From: Chinchilla lanigera
Taxonomy: Eukaryota; Chordata; Mammalia; Rodentia; Chinchillidae
Length of the DNA: 64,000 nt
Assembly (NCBI RefSeq): GCF_000276665.1
Contig: NW_004955472.1
Coordinates: 6,027,202-6,091,201, forward strand
Direction: 5' to 3'
Part shown: positions 9,365-21,545 of the stretch, in pieces
Numbering within the stretch: position 1 is the stretch's first letter
How the letters are laid out: every line of letters begins with the position of its first letter
Notes under the pieces: generated by a model
Database searches by the model: none
Told to the model about the DNA's origin: nothing
What the model saw: only the letters and a program-made list of their open reading frames with translations
Position numbers and translations under genes: made by a program

Positions 9365-11113
9365 GAAAAAGCAAAATACAAGAGAGATTCATAGGAAATA
9401 GGGAGAAGTTCAAATACTTCCCCAAATTGTTAATCCCACTGTTTTAAAAATATTTCAACATATATGCTAGTTGGTTTCATTTATACTACTAGTTTGTCTT
9501 AGTTTGTTGAAAAGAAGGACTTACGGTAATATCTGTTTGTTTCATTTTTGCTTATGTCCTGTACTCTGAAGAACAATTTTCAGGATAACAATACACAGTG
9601 TAATAACTACTGTTATTCTCTTATTATTTGATTATGAAATTTTGTTTTATTTTTTCAGAAAATAAAAAATATAAGTGCATTAAAGAATGAATAAATTAGT
9701 GAAGGGTTTGTTTCAAGATAGAAAACAAAATGACAAGGTTTTTGGATTTGCTGAGAGCACGACAAGAGTTGAGCTATAGTATGCATAAGGTTTTGCCTAG
9801 TTGTAGAAGGGGCTTATCACACAGTATCAAGCAATTTAATTGCAATGTCATCAGCACTTGTAGCATCGTCATTATGTGCTGCTCCAAAGTATATCACACA
9901 GCGGTTACTAAAGCAGCTGGGCATAGCTTGTTTCTTCTCAAATTTATAGAATGACAGCAAATTGTGATTGTGGTACAATTAAATGTATGTATCTAGATGC
10001 TAATAAATTCACTGGTCTCCTACAATTCAAGAGGTGTCGGGCCTCTCAGCCTTTTCTGGCCCTGGTTACTGACTCTGCTTTTTGTGTTTTGTGTTGTTCT
10101 TTTTTCTCCCTGAAGTTAACGACCAGCTCAAGAACACAAGGGAATACCCACTTCGTTTGCATGTTCACTTCCTTTACCGGATCAGCTTATGTTCTCTGTC
10201 TTTTACTCAGGGAGGAGGGTTGCAGTGATTCGGGGTGAGGAGAGAAGTCTGCGTACTCCTTTTAAGATGTATGAGTCAATTTTCTTCTTTTTCAGGGGCA
10301 TTTAAAGCAGAAAGCGCATAAATAAAATTAATTGCGTAACTCTCCAGATACCTGTCAAAATCTGCCATGTTCACTCCCCATAACTGGCATTGTATATGCA
10401 AAGTAGGTCTTGCACACAGCAGGGGCTCCGGCTGCAGGCGAGCTGCCTGTTAAAGACGGGCAGTCTGCAGTAGCGGAAGTCCTGTGAGCCGTCTCTCGTT
10501 GTGGGGTCACTACCAGAGTCTCGCCCCGTTTCTGTGTGGATGTGGATGTACGGACGCAAACTTTCAGTATTTCTTTTGTGATTTGATCAACAGCTTCAGT
10601 CTAAGTAGATGTCTTGACATGGTCCAAGGTATTACTTCTGTGTCAGTTCTGCAGTGAACAAACCAGGGCATGTAGTTGCTCAGGCACAGTGAACTTTCGG
10701 CTGTCATTCCAAATACAAAGTGCGCGGGGCGTGTGCGTGGCTGTCATGGAGGTGGAAGGTTAAGAAGGTGGCTCCTTCTGTTTCATGTTTTGCTACTTTC
10801 AAAATACGATTGGAAAAGAGAGTTAGGGTGAGAATTTATTCCTCAATGGGTAATAAGCCATACATTGGAGTGATCTTGTGTGCAGTAGCACAATAGAGAA
10901 ACTAGAGATAATAAGAATAATTCTTAATACTTCTTCCCATAAAAATGATAAATATTTGAGGAGATGGATGTTTACATTCTAAACATTCACAATGTATACA
11001 CGTGTCAAAATATCACATAGAGCCCCATAAATATGTGCACGTTTTATGTCTTTGTGTTATAAATTACAAATAAATTTCATTTTAAAAAAATGATAATACA
11101 AACTCTGTCTTCC
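9365..11113. other. Intergenic stretch, nothing recognised
   Basis: No coding exon, SINE or LINE identified. It is AT-rich, with a few isolated CpGs near 10480-10550 and 10720-10740. Confidence 0.45.
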
Positions 11114-11285
11114 ACCAGGAGTGGTGACACATAGCTGTAAATCTCATCGCTCTGGGAGGTGAGGCACGAAGATTGCAAGTTCCATCCCAGTTAGTGACTT
11201 AGCAGGACTCTGAAAAACTGAACAAGGCTAGGCATAAGTTCATTGTGAAAGCCCTGAGTTGGTCCCCAGGACCAAATATTATATA
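11114..11285 (+). mobile_element. B4-like SINE, old
   Basis: A degenerate B1 head (AGGAGTGGTGACACATAGCTG, GGGAGGTGAGGCACGAAGATTG) is followed by an ID-like end (GCCCTGAGTTGGTCCCCAGGACC). It is heavily diverged. Confidence 0.6.
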
Positions 11286-12089
11286 TAGATGGCTTCCAGG
11301 ATTACCCTTTTTAGCTTCATTAAGCTGGTAGAAGGAAAAAAATAATTGTAAAAAATGTGAAGGTTTTTGAGACCTGCCTCTGGACTTATACACCCCACTT
11401 AAAATCCCATGAAGGCAGAGTTAAGGGGTGATTACATCCTCCTGGAGAATTTGGGAAAGACCAATTGGAGAAGGGGCATTTAATCTGGACCGGGAAGAAT
11501 GAACCCTTTCAGATAGAGGAGAGAATTTTAGAGAGTTTTAAATCCATTGCCAAATATATGAAAAAGCATAGCAGCAAAGAGGCATGAAAGAACACTGACA
11601 TAAGTAAAAACAAACACATTCTTTGGCATGCTTGGGAAACAGAGGCTTACTAACAGAAAAAAATGGACCAAGTCATGTAAAATAATATAATATATATCAT
11701 AGTAAAATATACATCATAGTGCACAGAATATACCACTTGTAGTCAAATACAAGAGGAAAGAGTGAGATGAATTGCAGGGTGAACTGTTCAACAAAAAAAG
11801 AATTGGAATTTAAAGACCTGGAAGATTAGCCTACTCATAGTAGAAAAAAATAACTGAGAAAGTGTGCTTTGGAGAGAACAAGTACACAGCTGGAAAAACA
11901 CTCTGTGCTCGTGAAGTCAGTCACATTTCTGTGTGAGTAAGGAGTGAGAGCGTACAGGAGAAAGCCCGCTCGTTTGGACTAAAGGGAACATGGAGAGAGC
12001 GGGTAACCTGGGATTGTAGAATACAGGACAGTGGGGCTAACCGGCCAGTTGGCTGCAACCGTGCATTTTTCTATGAGAAATGGAAAGAA
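11286..12089. other. Intergenic stretch, nothing recognised
   Basis: AT-rich sequence with no repeat or gene that I can support. Confidence 0.4.
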
Positions 12090-12332
12090 CGACCCCAGGG
12101 GAATTTGGAGACCAGCAGGGCCGCCTTTGCCCCCACAGCCACAGAGCACTCTGGAGGGGCTGAAGGACGAGGCTGTTCCCTCTTCCTGTTCAGAGAATGT
12201 GCTCATCTCCTTGACTTCACAGAGCCCGAGTGTCCTCACTTAGTGCCTACAGACCTATAAGAAAACACTTTTATTGTGTTTAAACCACCCGGTTCACGGT
12301 ACTTTGTCATGCCAGCTCAAGCAGACGAGGGT
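12090..12332 (+). mobile_element. MaLR-type LTR, 3' part
   Basis: The end GTGTTTAAACCACCCGGTTC, then GGTACTTTGTCATGCCAGCT, then CAAGCAGAC closely follows the 3' end of MaLR (MST/MLT1-type) LTRs, preceded by an AAAACACTTTTATTG region like their polyadenylation area. The left boundary is uncertain and may lie further upstream. It is an ancient, non-autonomous remnant. Confidence 0.6.
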
Positions 12333-15130
12333 AGTATGCTCACGGGTGATTGAGCACTTATAATGAAAAAATAGCCTTTCCCATATAACTTTCAGACTCA
12401 TGTACGTTACTCCATTCATAGCTGTAATAACCTTTTGTGATAATTGTTATGACAGTTCTATAGATGAAGGAATTCAGGTCAGATGGAGAAAGTATAGGGT
12501 CTGCGCACGGCAGAGAACTCAGTCTCCTTGCCCTCCCCTGGGGCGCTGTGCCACTCTGCGAAGAGCACAGCTGCTCCAGTCTCTCGTCGCAGCGGCCGTT
12601 AAGTGCTGGTGACACGTACAAACGACCTCAGAAGGTGATTTGCTGGGTTTAAAGAAGATGATTTAAGCAGTGTTATTATTTTGCATCATGACTGTGACTA
12701 TTAACATCAGGAACTTGTCTTTGATTATCTTATATTTTCGTGTCATCGACCTGTCACAAAGGTGGGATTTCAAACACTGGAACACCCTGGCCACACCATC
12801 TTCCATTCAAATTCTCATATGAACAAAATTCTTTTGTTACTGACTGACTGACTTAGTAGAAAAGAAAGACTTAAACATGAGGTTGTCTTCATGGCATCCT
12901 CCACAAATACTACGAAATTCATGTCTAGGGAGTTAATGGAGTCTACATTCGAAAGATAATAACAGATAATAATCGTGAAAATGTGTGAATAGTTTAAGAG
13001 GCTGAATCCTAAAGAAATTCCCAAGTGTTACATCCTAACATACTAATCTTTCTCCTGTTATGTATTTCTTGCTTTTTTCCCTCTTTACTATCTTCAGAAC
13101 AAAATATTCATGTTTCTGTCATATAATTCTATTTTAGTAGCTTTTAGTTAATTATTGGAACACAGCGTTCTTTATTTACCTGGCAAAGACCAGTTGTTCC
13201 TGTTTTCTTACATGTGTCTGTGTGTCCTTCTGTTTGTGTTTCAGATTGAGGCTGTACTTAACAGTATGTGCTCTAACCAGGGTCAAAAATTTCAATTTCT
13301 ACTAAAATGAATTGTAGCGTGAATAGGGAACAGTAAGAAATACCTTTCAAAGACCTTGAGACTGTGACATGGATTTGTGATTTTAAAAAACTATATTTAA
13401 TCCCCTTGTGATTCCAGAAACTGTGTTAAATAACTGATTTTAGCAGCAGTTTTTTTTTCATTTCACCTAATAAACACGAATAAACTCCTCATAATCCATC
13501 ATTTGACCCTCAAACACTATACATACTAAAATACTGGAAGTTTAGATATATTTTCATACAAATATAAAAAATGAAGTCTAGTTTTTTAATGCATCAAGGT
13601 TTATCATCTTGCATTAGCATGATTATATAATTTCGGTCCTGCTCTCTCAATTGTAGAAATTCCATATCCTGGGTATAAGAGAACCGCAAAACTGAGTAAG
13701 AAAAGTAGGTCATACGATAGACCACCAGGAACCTGTTTTAGCACAAGATGGTTTGACAGCACAGTATTTCACGTGGTTTTTGTAAGGGATGCACTGTTAC
13801 CCTAGTCAACCGTACTGCCCTAGGAATTGTAAAACTATTTGAGTATTTAAAAAATTAAAATACTTTATCACTTATAAGGTATCAGTACGTTCCTTAATGT
13901 CAGTTGCTAAAAGTATCCCCTAATAAGGATTAGGTAAAAAGTACATGTATATCTTTGTACCTCTTAAAGAAATTAATTACAAAGCAATAGTATAGTTCTT
14001 TTGCAAAACCAAAACCAGCATCAAATCTTAGATCTCAGAAAGAGAACGTTCTACTTTATATGGACAACACTGTTATCCTGATGGATGTATTCAGCAGACA
14101 ATAGCTGTATTACCAAGACAATCTGAATTAATCTGAAATTGAATCACCCCTTGCACAAGCGTTGGGAAAATTGAAGCAATTTTAGATTAAGACATACAAA
14201 TCTCATGCTGTAACCTTTGAATTGAATTCAGAATAAATTGAACTCTTATTGTCGTAGTTTTATTGTTTTACCTCTTAGCCCTTTCTTTGTGTGAAGGGCA
14301 AAGTTATAGGAGGCTTATTAAGTGAAACCAAGGGTATACAGGAATACCAATTATAAATATATCAAATAAAAGATATTTGAATTTTTGATGATTGAATATA
14401 TTCCTTGTCCTTTCACAGAGTAAGTTTCATTTTTATCATACTCAGCACGAAGCTGTTTATAGCTTGTGACAGAAAGGAGACGACATAAGCCCTTGACATC
14501 AAAGTTATTAGTCTACTTGTCAGTCAAAGTCAATTATAGAAGATATACAAAATTAGGCATCTCTCTGATGGACCCTCCTGGCTCACATTGGTCATTTTCA
14601 GGCTCTTTCTAAGAGACTCATTAGCCCATCTATTTGCAAATGACTGTCACTATCTGGGCACACTGCCTTTAGGTCCTGTTTTGCTGAAGGATAGTCTTCT
14701 CTTGAAAAATAGCCATGTTGGTCACCATAAAGCAATGTAATAGGAGTTGAAAGGCATCTGATAGCCAAAAATTATTCAAGGAGAAATAAAACAAGTTTTA
14801 GTGACCAAATTCAGTTTATTACAAGAGTTGATTTTTTTTGACAGCTGAATTCATGTTTTCCCCACATTTGCTCATAAGCCAAGCAAAATTCTGTGCACCC
14901 ACAGTCCATATCCTCAGCCCGCTTACCCTGTGACTGACGTCTAATCCTCGTGACGGTTTGGGTGCCTGATGTTGGACTAAATCATATACCATCGTCAGAT
15001 TTCTGTCCCCTGTTGCATAGCCTTTATCGCTTTCCTTTTTTATGTTGTGCTGAATATTTTTCCACATTTTTGTTAGTACAAACTGGCTATGTAGATTAAT
15101 GGGCTTCATTTAGGCATATATTTATATGCA
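12333..15130. other. AT-rich intergenic stretch, no gene
   Basis: No gene or clear mobile element over about 2.8 kb. A weak, MIR-like antisense resemblance lies near 12450-12500. Short open frames here show no recognisable domains. Confidence 0.45.
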
Positions 15131-15328
15131 TATAATGTACTTTATTTTTTGGCCTTTTTTAGACAGGGTCTTGCCATGTATGCAAGGTCTTACATGCTGG
15201 CCTGTAATTCACTATGTAGAACAGGCTGGCCTTGAACTCACAGCAGTCCTTATTATGCCTGCCTCAGCCTCCCAAGTGCTGTCATCACAGGAGGGCACCG
15301 CCAGCCTTGCTCTGTATAGCGTACTTTA
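15131..15328 (-). mobile_element. B1 SINE with TSDs
   Basis: Minus-strand B1 at about 15145-15314: T-rich tail, TTTAGACAGGGTCTTGCCATG, ACAGGCTGGCCTTGAACTCA, CTGCCTCAGCCTCCCAAGTG. TSDs are TATAATGTACTTTA (15131-15144) and TATAGCGTACTTTA (15315-15328), 12 of 14 matching. Confidence 0.88.
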
Positions 15329-15329
15329 A

Positions 15330-15740
15330 TCCTTCTGCATTACTCCCTTCCTCCCCTATGAGTTTCACATTTGGGATTTAAGTGTGTGTAATGCCTTGTG
15401 ATCATATTCGTCCCGATTACCTGACTTCTTACCTCCTCTTTCCCTCCTGTTTATTCGCTTCTTCTTGTCCAGTAAGAGCCTCCCTTGTATTTTTTTATCT
15501 TCTAAAAAAATCTGCTTGTTAGGAAAATCTTGTGATACTCATCTTTCTGAGTCTGGCTTAGTTTGCTGAACGTGATGATCTCCTCTCCTGATCTATGCAC
15601 TTCTGCAAGTGACAAATTTTTGTTCTTTTCCTTGGCTGCTTAGTACTCCATTGTGGGTATATCTATCTGTTTATTGGGAACTTAGTTCTAGTTTGACTAC
15701 TGTATATTTTTCCACAATAAATGTGATCATATCCTACTGT
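15330..15740 (-). mobile_element. L1 3'-end fragment
   Basis: Antisense of the L1 ORF2 tail is readable: TTTCTGAGTCTGGCTTAGTT, then GAACGTGATGATCTCC, CTGCAAGTGACAAATTTTTG and GGCTGCTTAGTACTCCATTG. The proximal part (15330-15530) is pyrimidine-rich, like an antisense L1 3'UTR. Confidence 0.8.
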
Positions 15741-18481
15741 TTTCTCCGTTATTATCTCACGGATGTCTGAAAGAAGAGGGAATGAAATTTGTTAACACCA
15801 TGAAATGGTGCATGTTTGGAAATGATTATTAATGAATTAATAGAGTTCTTGTGCAATTCATGGACAAGAGGCTAGAGATTTAGTGTTACAGTCTTTTAAC
15901 CCCTATGAAACATGTTGAATTTAAATTGAGAACTTTGGGAAACCAGTGACAGGATGCAGTGTCCTGCTGAGAATTACACTGTAAGAAGATCGTTTGGGTG
16001 GTAGTATGGAGAATAGACAGAGAACAGGTAACCAAAGTCAAGGAAGCTGCGTAAATAGCAGAATATCTTAATGACATATGAGAAGGATAATTGGGATCTA
16101 AACTAAAGCATCAGCCATGAAAACGGAGTAGTAAATATTTTGAGGGCTGTCTGGGTGGTGAGTTGATAACACCTGTAGGTAAGTGTTAGGCTGTGGACCG
16201 AGGGAGGAGACCAGGATGACTCATTCAGACGATGACGATGTCAGAGAAAGCAGGCAGGTGCAGTGAGGAGAGTTACCTCTGGTGACTTCTTAGGTCACCT
16301 AAAATCGAGATTCTGGAGCTCAAGAAGCTGGGGATGGGAAGGCGAACAAGAGGTGGGAGAATGGGGCAGAGAGGGAGGAAGAGATTGAAAACGAAGAATT
16401 CAAAGAAAAAGAAGGAAGAGCTTGTGCACGTGGGAGGGGGGCCAAAGGGTGGAAGGAGCAGGGAGGGATAGAAGGGGTAGGGGATGACAAAACGATTGGG
16501 ACGTGGTGTACACGTGGGCCATCTCCCCGTGATGAATATGATCGTTATGTGCTGCTAGCATACTAGTAATAAATATAGTTTTGAAATGTGAAAGCGCCCA
16601 AGTCATCAGATTTATGTAAATATTGGGTGCGTTATTGTCTATAACACGCTCGACACAGTGTCGTAAAGGCTCAGCGCACGATAGCTGCTGTTCCTGGGAA
16701 TGTGGGCAGTGGGATGAGTCTAGGATGGGAATTCATCTTCAGTACAAGGCGAACAAGGGCTAGGGAGAGAAGGAATTCAAGCCGTAGCAAATGCTGGTTA
16801 AAGAGATGAACCCATCAAACTCTGCTACATCATAAATTAAAGGCAAAAAAGCTGCTAGACCGGAGGAAGAAAAGGCATGGATGTTCATAAGTACATCGTA
16901 ATGGGATCATTCTGGCTTCCTAAAATCAGTCATATTGCCAGATCCTCCTGTTGCTTGTATGCTTTAAGCACATGCTCAACTTTTATTGCTTCATTTGTAA
17001 TTATCGCCTCACACTAATAAGGTATGCATTTAATTCATTGGCCAATGTTATGCTTGCTAATAAGCTATATTCCAACCCTGCTTTCTCCACTTCATGTTGT
17101 AGCTGTACCACTGGAATAGCAATTTCAGACTGTGCTATGTCTCCAGCAAGAGATTTCTCTTGATTTTGTCACCTGACCTGTGTGACTGGTGACAAAACAT
17201 GCAGCAGTGCAGCACAAACATGTAAAGAACAGACCCAGGTCGGGGTGTACACTTCTATCAGAAAGGAGGCAGGCCAACTGGTCTACCTCTGCCATGCAAA
17301 TCTGTGCAATTGCAAAGAGTAACTCTGTAGAAGACAAAATGGATTATACCTGCCCGAACGGAGGCGGAAATGCTCACTGTGGTGTTGTAAAACAAGCTCC
17401 TAAACAGCGAAGAGACACTGAGCTGACTATAGGGAAATGAAAAAGAACTGCAAATTAAGCATAGCATGGTTATCCACTCTCTTATATTAGTGTCTCTAAC
17501 TTCTATAAATGCTGTTTAGGGTTTTCACATGCGCAGAACTGTCACTGATTCTGTGATGATGTTGTTACATGTTTGAGAGTCATTTTGCAAACTCACTGAT
17601 AAGAATCTGACATCCATTCCATAGCCAGTGCATCTGGGGACCCTGTGGCAGTTTGTTTGCCACTGTAAGTCTAATCCAAATCACTAAATATCTAATTTAT
17701 TATGAAAAATGAAATTCCAGGAGGTTTTTTTTTTTTTTTTTTTCCTTCTGCAACATTATTAAACAGCCTAAGTTCTGCTGGAAGAGGGAATGGCTCATGT
17801 GGAAAATACTTAATTGTCTGCATTTCTATGACAGGAGTGTTCTGAATCTAAAGCAGCATATAATAAAAAAATGCAGACTAATTCTGCCAAGAAACCTGCT
17901 ATTACAGGTGATTAATCCCCAAGAGTTCTGTACGCTGTGCATGAGCTCACACGCAGAACCCTGGGTGAGCAGTCAGCCCTAAACTGGACAGTGCAAGCTA
18001 GTCCTACATCTGTCATTATCTAACCTCTAACTGCCTCTCCTTCCCTCTTCCCATCTCTCTCTTCCATTTCTTCGTTCCACAGTTGTTTCTAAAGTGTCTA
18101 CTGCATCATGTTAGATCCTTTCATACAAAGGTAAAAGATACTTTTGAAATGAATTTAAGGGAAGATGAGGTGCGGTCAATCCTTTGATTCAGGTGCTCTG
18201 CAGTTCTGCTAGTCCCTAGTTTTTTCTTGCTTAAAATCATACGCATAGTCTAAGTCATCCAGCAATTATTTGGAAATAAGGAACTTTGAACGCAAGGTTA
18301 CACAGCTGGCTTGCAAGAATCATCCATGTGTTGCATAAATACATACTGGGTCCCGCTCTGTGCTCAGCACTGCCCTCGTCACAATCACAGGAATATGTAC
18401 GAAGAGAAATGGGAGCACAGAGAAGGGCCACCAGGACTTCTCTTATAAATTCAAGCAAAGCTCTCAGGAGATTCAAAGACT
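15741..18481. other. Intergenic stretch with ancient-repeat remnants
   Basis: No gene seen. The segments 15960-16300 (GTTTGGGTGGTAGTATGGAG...GTGTTAGGCTG) and 18310-18480 (CTGTGCTCAGCACTGCCCTC) resemble a common old mammalian interspersed repeat. I cannot name the family. A T19 run sits at 17725-17743. Short open frames carry no domains. Confidence 0.4.
17725..17743. repeat. Poly(T) run
   Basis: Nineteen consecutive T. No SINE body adjoins it. Confidence 0.9.
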
Positions 18482-18655
18482 AAGCCCAGGCGGTAAAGGA
18501 GTCGGGGCGTGGCGGGCGGGGAGCTGCGGCTGCGGTTGGTAAGAAGGAGGCCCAGGCTCCCAGCGGAAGCACAGTGCGGGCCCTCCGCAGCGCGAGTGGG
18601 TCTGTGAACGTCCCGGTCTTCGGGCCTTCCTGCGGCGCAGAGTGAATTGATCTAG
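18482..18655. other. Small CpG-rich patch
   Basis: About 17 CpG dinucleotides in roughly 170 bp, with GC-rich blocks such as GGGGCGTGGCGGGCGGGGAG, in otherwise AT-rich, CpG-poor DNA. It is too short for a standard CpG island. No promoter element, exon or known repeat is identified in it. Confidence 0.7.
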
Positions 18656-18779
18656 AGCATTTAAAGACGACCTTGTAGTCCATACAGCAAGGACAGGAGA
18701 AGTCTTTCAAAGGACCTGGGACTTTACCCTGAGGAACACAAAGGATTTCAAGCAGGTCTGGCATCATCATATTTTCACT

Positions 18780-18922
18780 TAGAATAATAATGAAGACCAG
18801 AGATATAGCTCAGTGGCTTAAGCTCCTGCCTGGAAAGTGCAAGGTCCTGAGTTCAATTCCTGGTACCAAAAAAAAAAAAAAAAAAAAACCAAAAACAACC
18901 AGAGGAATAGAATAATAATAAA
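18780..18922 (+). mobile_element. ID SINE with TSDs
   Basis: ID body from 18795: GATATAGCTCAGTGGCTTAA (A box), CTGGAAAGTGCAAGGTCCTG, GAGTTCAATTCCTGGTACC (B box), then an A-rich tail. TSDs are TAGAATAATAATGAA (18780-18794) and TAGAATAATAATAAA (18908-18922), 14 of 15 matching. Confidence 0.92.
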
Positions 18923-18999
18923 TTTAAAAAACACTCTAGAAAGTAGTGATGGAGAAAAGTTATAGGTCAGATGGACTCAGACACTAACAGTATAACTGA

Positions 19000-19430
19000 C
19001 CTGCATTTCTTCCCACTTCCCTTCCATCCTTTCCCTTTTCTCTCATCCTAGTTCCTTTTTCTTCTGAACAATTTCTTCCCATTTCACAATGTCTGTGTTA
19101 TGTTTTAGACCTTATTTACTCTTTCAGTTTCTCATACCGGGGAGATGAGTCTGATTTATTTCACATATGAGTGTGGTCACAAGTTGCATTCATTTAGCTA
19201 TGAAAGTCTCAAGTTTATCCTCCTTTATGGCTGAGTAGTACTCTATTGTATAAAAATACCACATCTTTTTTATCCATTCCTTGATTGATAGGCCATTGGG
19301 ATGCTCCCAAGATTTAGCTATTCAAATTGTGCTGCTGTAAACTTAGGTGCGCATATATCTCTGTGATATGATGTTTTCAGTTCTTCTGGGAAGATTCCCA
19401 GGAGGGGAAATCTCTTAAGGACCTGATAGG
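19000..19430 (-). mobile_element. L1 3'-end fragment
   Basis: Antisense L1 ORF2 tail: CTGATTTATTTCACATATGA, TTTATGGCTGAGTAGTACTC, TTTTTATCCATTCCTTGATT, CTATTCAAATTGTGCTGCTG. A pyrimidine-rich stretch at 19000-19130 resembles the antisense 3'UTR also seen at 24200-24360. Confidence 0.88.
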
Positions 19431-19769
19431 AAGTTCTATTGCATTGTTTCTACTATAGGTCAGTTACTGTATGAATTAAATAGGCCTTCGGAGCTGGCCT
19501 GAAACTTAGCTTTGGCATGATTTTCTATGGAGAAAGAAGTCCGTGGAGCCACATTACAGATTCCTGACCCAAATCCAGAACTGCCTATCCTTTATGATTC
19601 TGTGAACACCTTGTCAGTTTAGTAATGGCCCTACGGGTACTGTCTGCCACGAATGAGAAGTATATTATTTTTGCAGTTACTGCATATGTTTTCTTCATTT
19701 TCCTTTATCAGGAGTGTGTCCAAAAAGTCAATCTGCTTTAGAGTTTAAAGTGGATCCTTTTTGTGTTTT

Positions 19770-19950
19770 TGTATAATCCTGGTACTGGGACCAAGGCCTT
19801 CCTGCTGAGTCACCTATCCAGTCTTTGATTTTACTTTATATTTGAAGACAAGGTGTTACTCAGTTTCCCAGCCTGGGCTCTAATTTGCAATCCTAATACT
19901 GCACCTTCCAGACATCTGAGATTACAGGTGTGCGCCCCCATACCTGGCCT
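19770..19950 (-). mobile_element. B4-like SINE
   Basis: Minus strand: an ID-like part (CCTGGTACTGGGACCAAGGC, GAGTCACCTATCCAG), then a B1-like part (CAGTTTCCCAGCCTGGGCTC, GAGATTACAGGTGTGCGCCC, CATACCTGGCC). It is diverged. Confidence 0.72.
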
Positions 19951-20625
19951 AAATTACAGCATTACTATTTAAAGGCAAGATACCCACATCCAAAAGAAAG
20001 TGTGTATATCCTTCGGTTCATTGATCCTATTTCTAAAAGTCTTTCCTAAGAAAGCAATCCCAACTCTATTGATCAATACATTTAATAAAGTATGTTTATC
20101 AAAACAACAAAGAGCAATAATTTGTAACTGTTCCTCAAAATAAGGCCATAGTATAATAGTCAAGAAAAACATAACACTTAATATTATGAAATCAGGACAA
20201 TAATAATTTAAAAGATAATTATACCATAGAAGAACTGGAGTTATATTCATGATAGGCTATAGTTAAATTTTAATTTTTAAAGGGCAGAAAAAGTGTACTT
20301 CAGGTGGGTTTAATTTTAAGATGAGATCATTAGTATTTTCTCATATATTCTAAGTATTTTAGTATTATTTTACAATTAAATAAAAATAAATGATAAAAAT
20401 ATGATCAAATAATAATCACTATAAATAGAAATAACTAAGTCATCTTATTAAGTGAGAAGTGCTAGAAGTGCCCTGGGCCAGGAATTTGGAATTAGGTGTG
20501 TATACTACATGTACAGAAATCCTTCCAGCTTCTTTTTAAAAATATCTACTTCTATTTTATTATAAGTGTTTCTCATTGCTAAAATAAAATAATGAATCAA
20601 TAACAAACATAAATTGTTAAATAAT
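19951..20625. other. AT-rich stretch, possible ancient L1 remnant
   Basis: The part at 20020-20150 (CTAAAAGTCTTTCCTAAGAA then AGCAATAATTTGTAACTG) faintly resembles old mammalian L1 tails. The rest is AT-rich and unassigned. No gene. Confidence 0.3.
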
Positions 20626-20780
20626 TATTGCTGTGGTTTCTTTTTTTTAATTTTTTTTTTAATTTTTTTTTTTTTTTTTTGGTTTTTCTCCGGTACCGGG
20701 AACCGAACTCACGACCTTGCGCTTGCCAGGCAGGCGCTTTGCCGCTGAGCTAAATCCCCAGCCCCTATTGCTGTGGTTTC
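20626..20780 (-). mobile_element. Young ID SINE with perfect 15-bp TSD
   Basis: Minus-strand ID (20641-20765): long T-rich tail interrupted by AA, CCGGTACCGGGAACCGAACT, GACCTTGCGCTTGCCAGGCA, CGCTGAGCTAAATCCCCAGC. The TSD TATTGCTGTGGTTTC is identical at 20626-20640 and 20766-20780, indicating a recent insertion. Confidence 0.97.
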
Positions 20781-21129
20781 AAAAGTTTTGTCATTTGTTG
20801 CTTTAAGGAAGCTGATGCAAAGTACATTAAGTGCTAAGAATTTTTTATGGGAATATTAGTAACAGTGGAATGGGTATAGCAGGTATATTTGAAATAAAGA
20901 ATGGAATATTGGCGATAAAAATTGTAAATTAATAAAAATAGCCATGGCTGAATGTAAGCTCTGAGGATGCTCCCTTGCCCTGTGTGTATGGGGACGTGTG
21001 TGCAAGTGTGAACAAGAGGTCGTCTTGTAGGAGTTTGTAACATGTAAAAGAGTTAGTATGTGAAGTCGGTGACATTATCTAAGGCAGCAAAATATCTTTT
21101 TAAATTTGACGAAAGTTATTCAAATTAGA

Positions 21130-21295
21130 TTTCTTCTTTTACTCACATGCTAAGAGATCTTGGATACATCCCTGAATCTCTGTGCATCTCAAGTTCAAAA
21201 TCATAATTAGTGAATACTTGATCTCTTTAGCTAGGACTGAATAAAATAATGACAAATTCCTGGCAGATCATAGGGATGTGATAGACGTGAATTTA
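21130..21295 (+). mobile_element. MIR SINE, old
   Basis: A MIR core is readable (GCTAAGAGATCTTGGATACA, CTGAATCTCTGTGCATCTCA, AAATCATAATTAGTGAATAC, CTGGCAGATCATAGG), matching the order of a plus-strand MIR. It is heavily diverged. Confidence 0.65.
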
Positions 21296-21324
21296 CGTGT
21301 TAAACGTCAGAGTGCATATCCTGG

Positions 21325-21545
21325 TAAAATGCACAGACGCTGGACTTGGGCCGCTTGTGCGTTCATTCCAACATTCTTAGGAGCTTTGTGGCCTGTGTAC
21401 GCCCATCTCCTCATCTGTAAAATGTGAATGAGAAAGTGAACTTAGTTTGGGTGTGTAGGAAAAATGGAGTCAATTAATACACATAAAGTACCAAGAACAA
21501 TGTCCAACAGCAAGAAAATGTTTAACAGGTGTCTGCACTTACTCA
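21325..21545 (+). mobile_element. MIR SINE, old
   Basis: Segments ACGCTGGACTTGGGCCG, CATCTCCTCATCTGTAAAAT, then a gap of normal MIR spacing and AAAGTACCAAGAACAATGTC follow the MIR consensus in plus orientation. It lies next to another MIR in the same orientation. Confidence 0.75.

Noticed and set aside
9216..9425. His/Thr- and Cys/Val-rich open frames on both strands
   Set aside because: These are translations of the (CA)n microsatellite.
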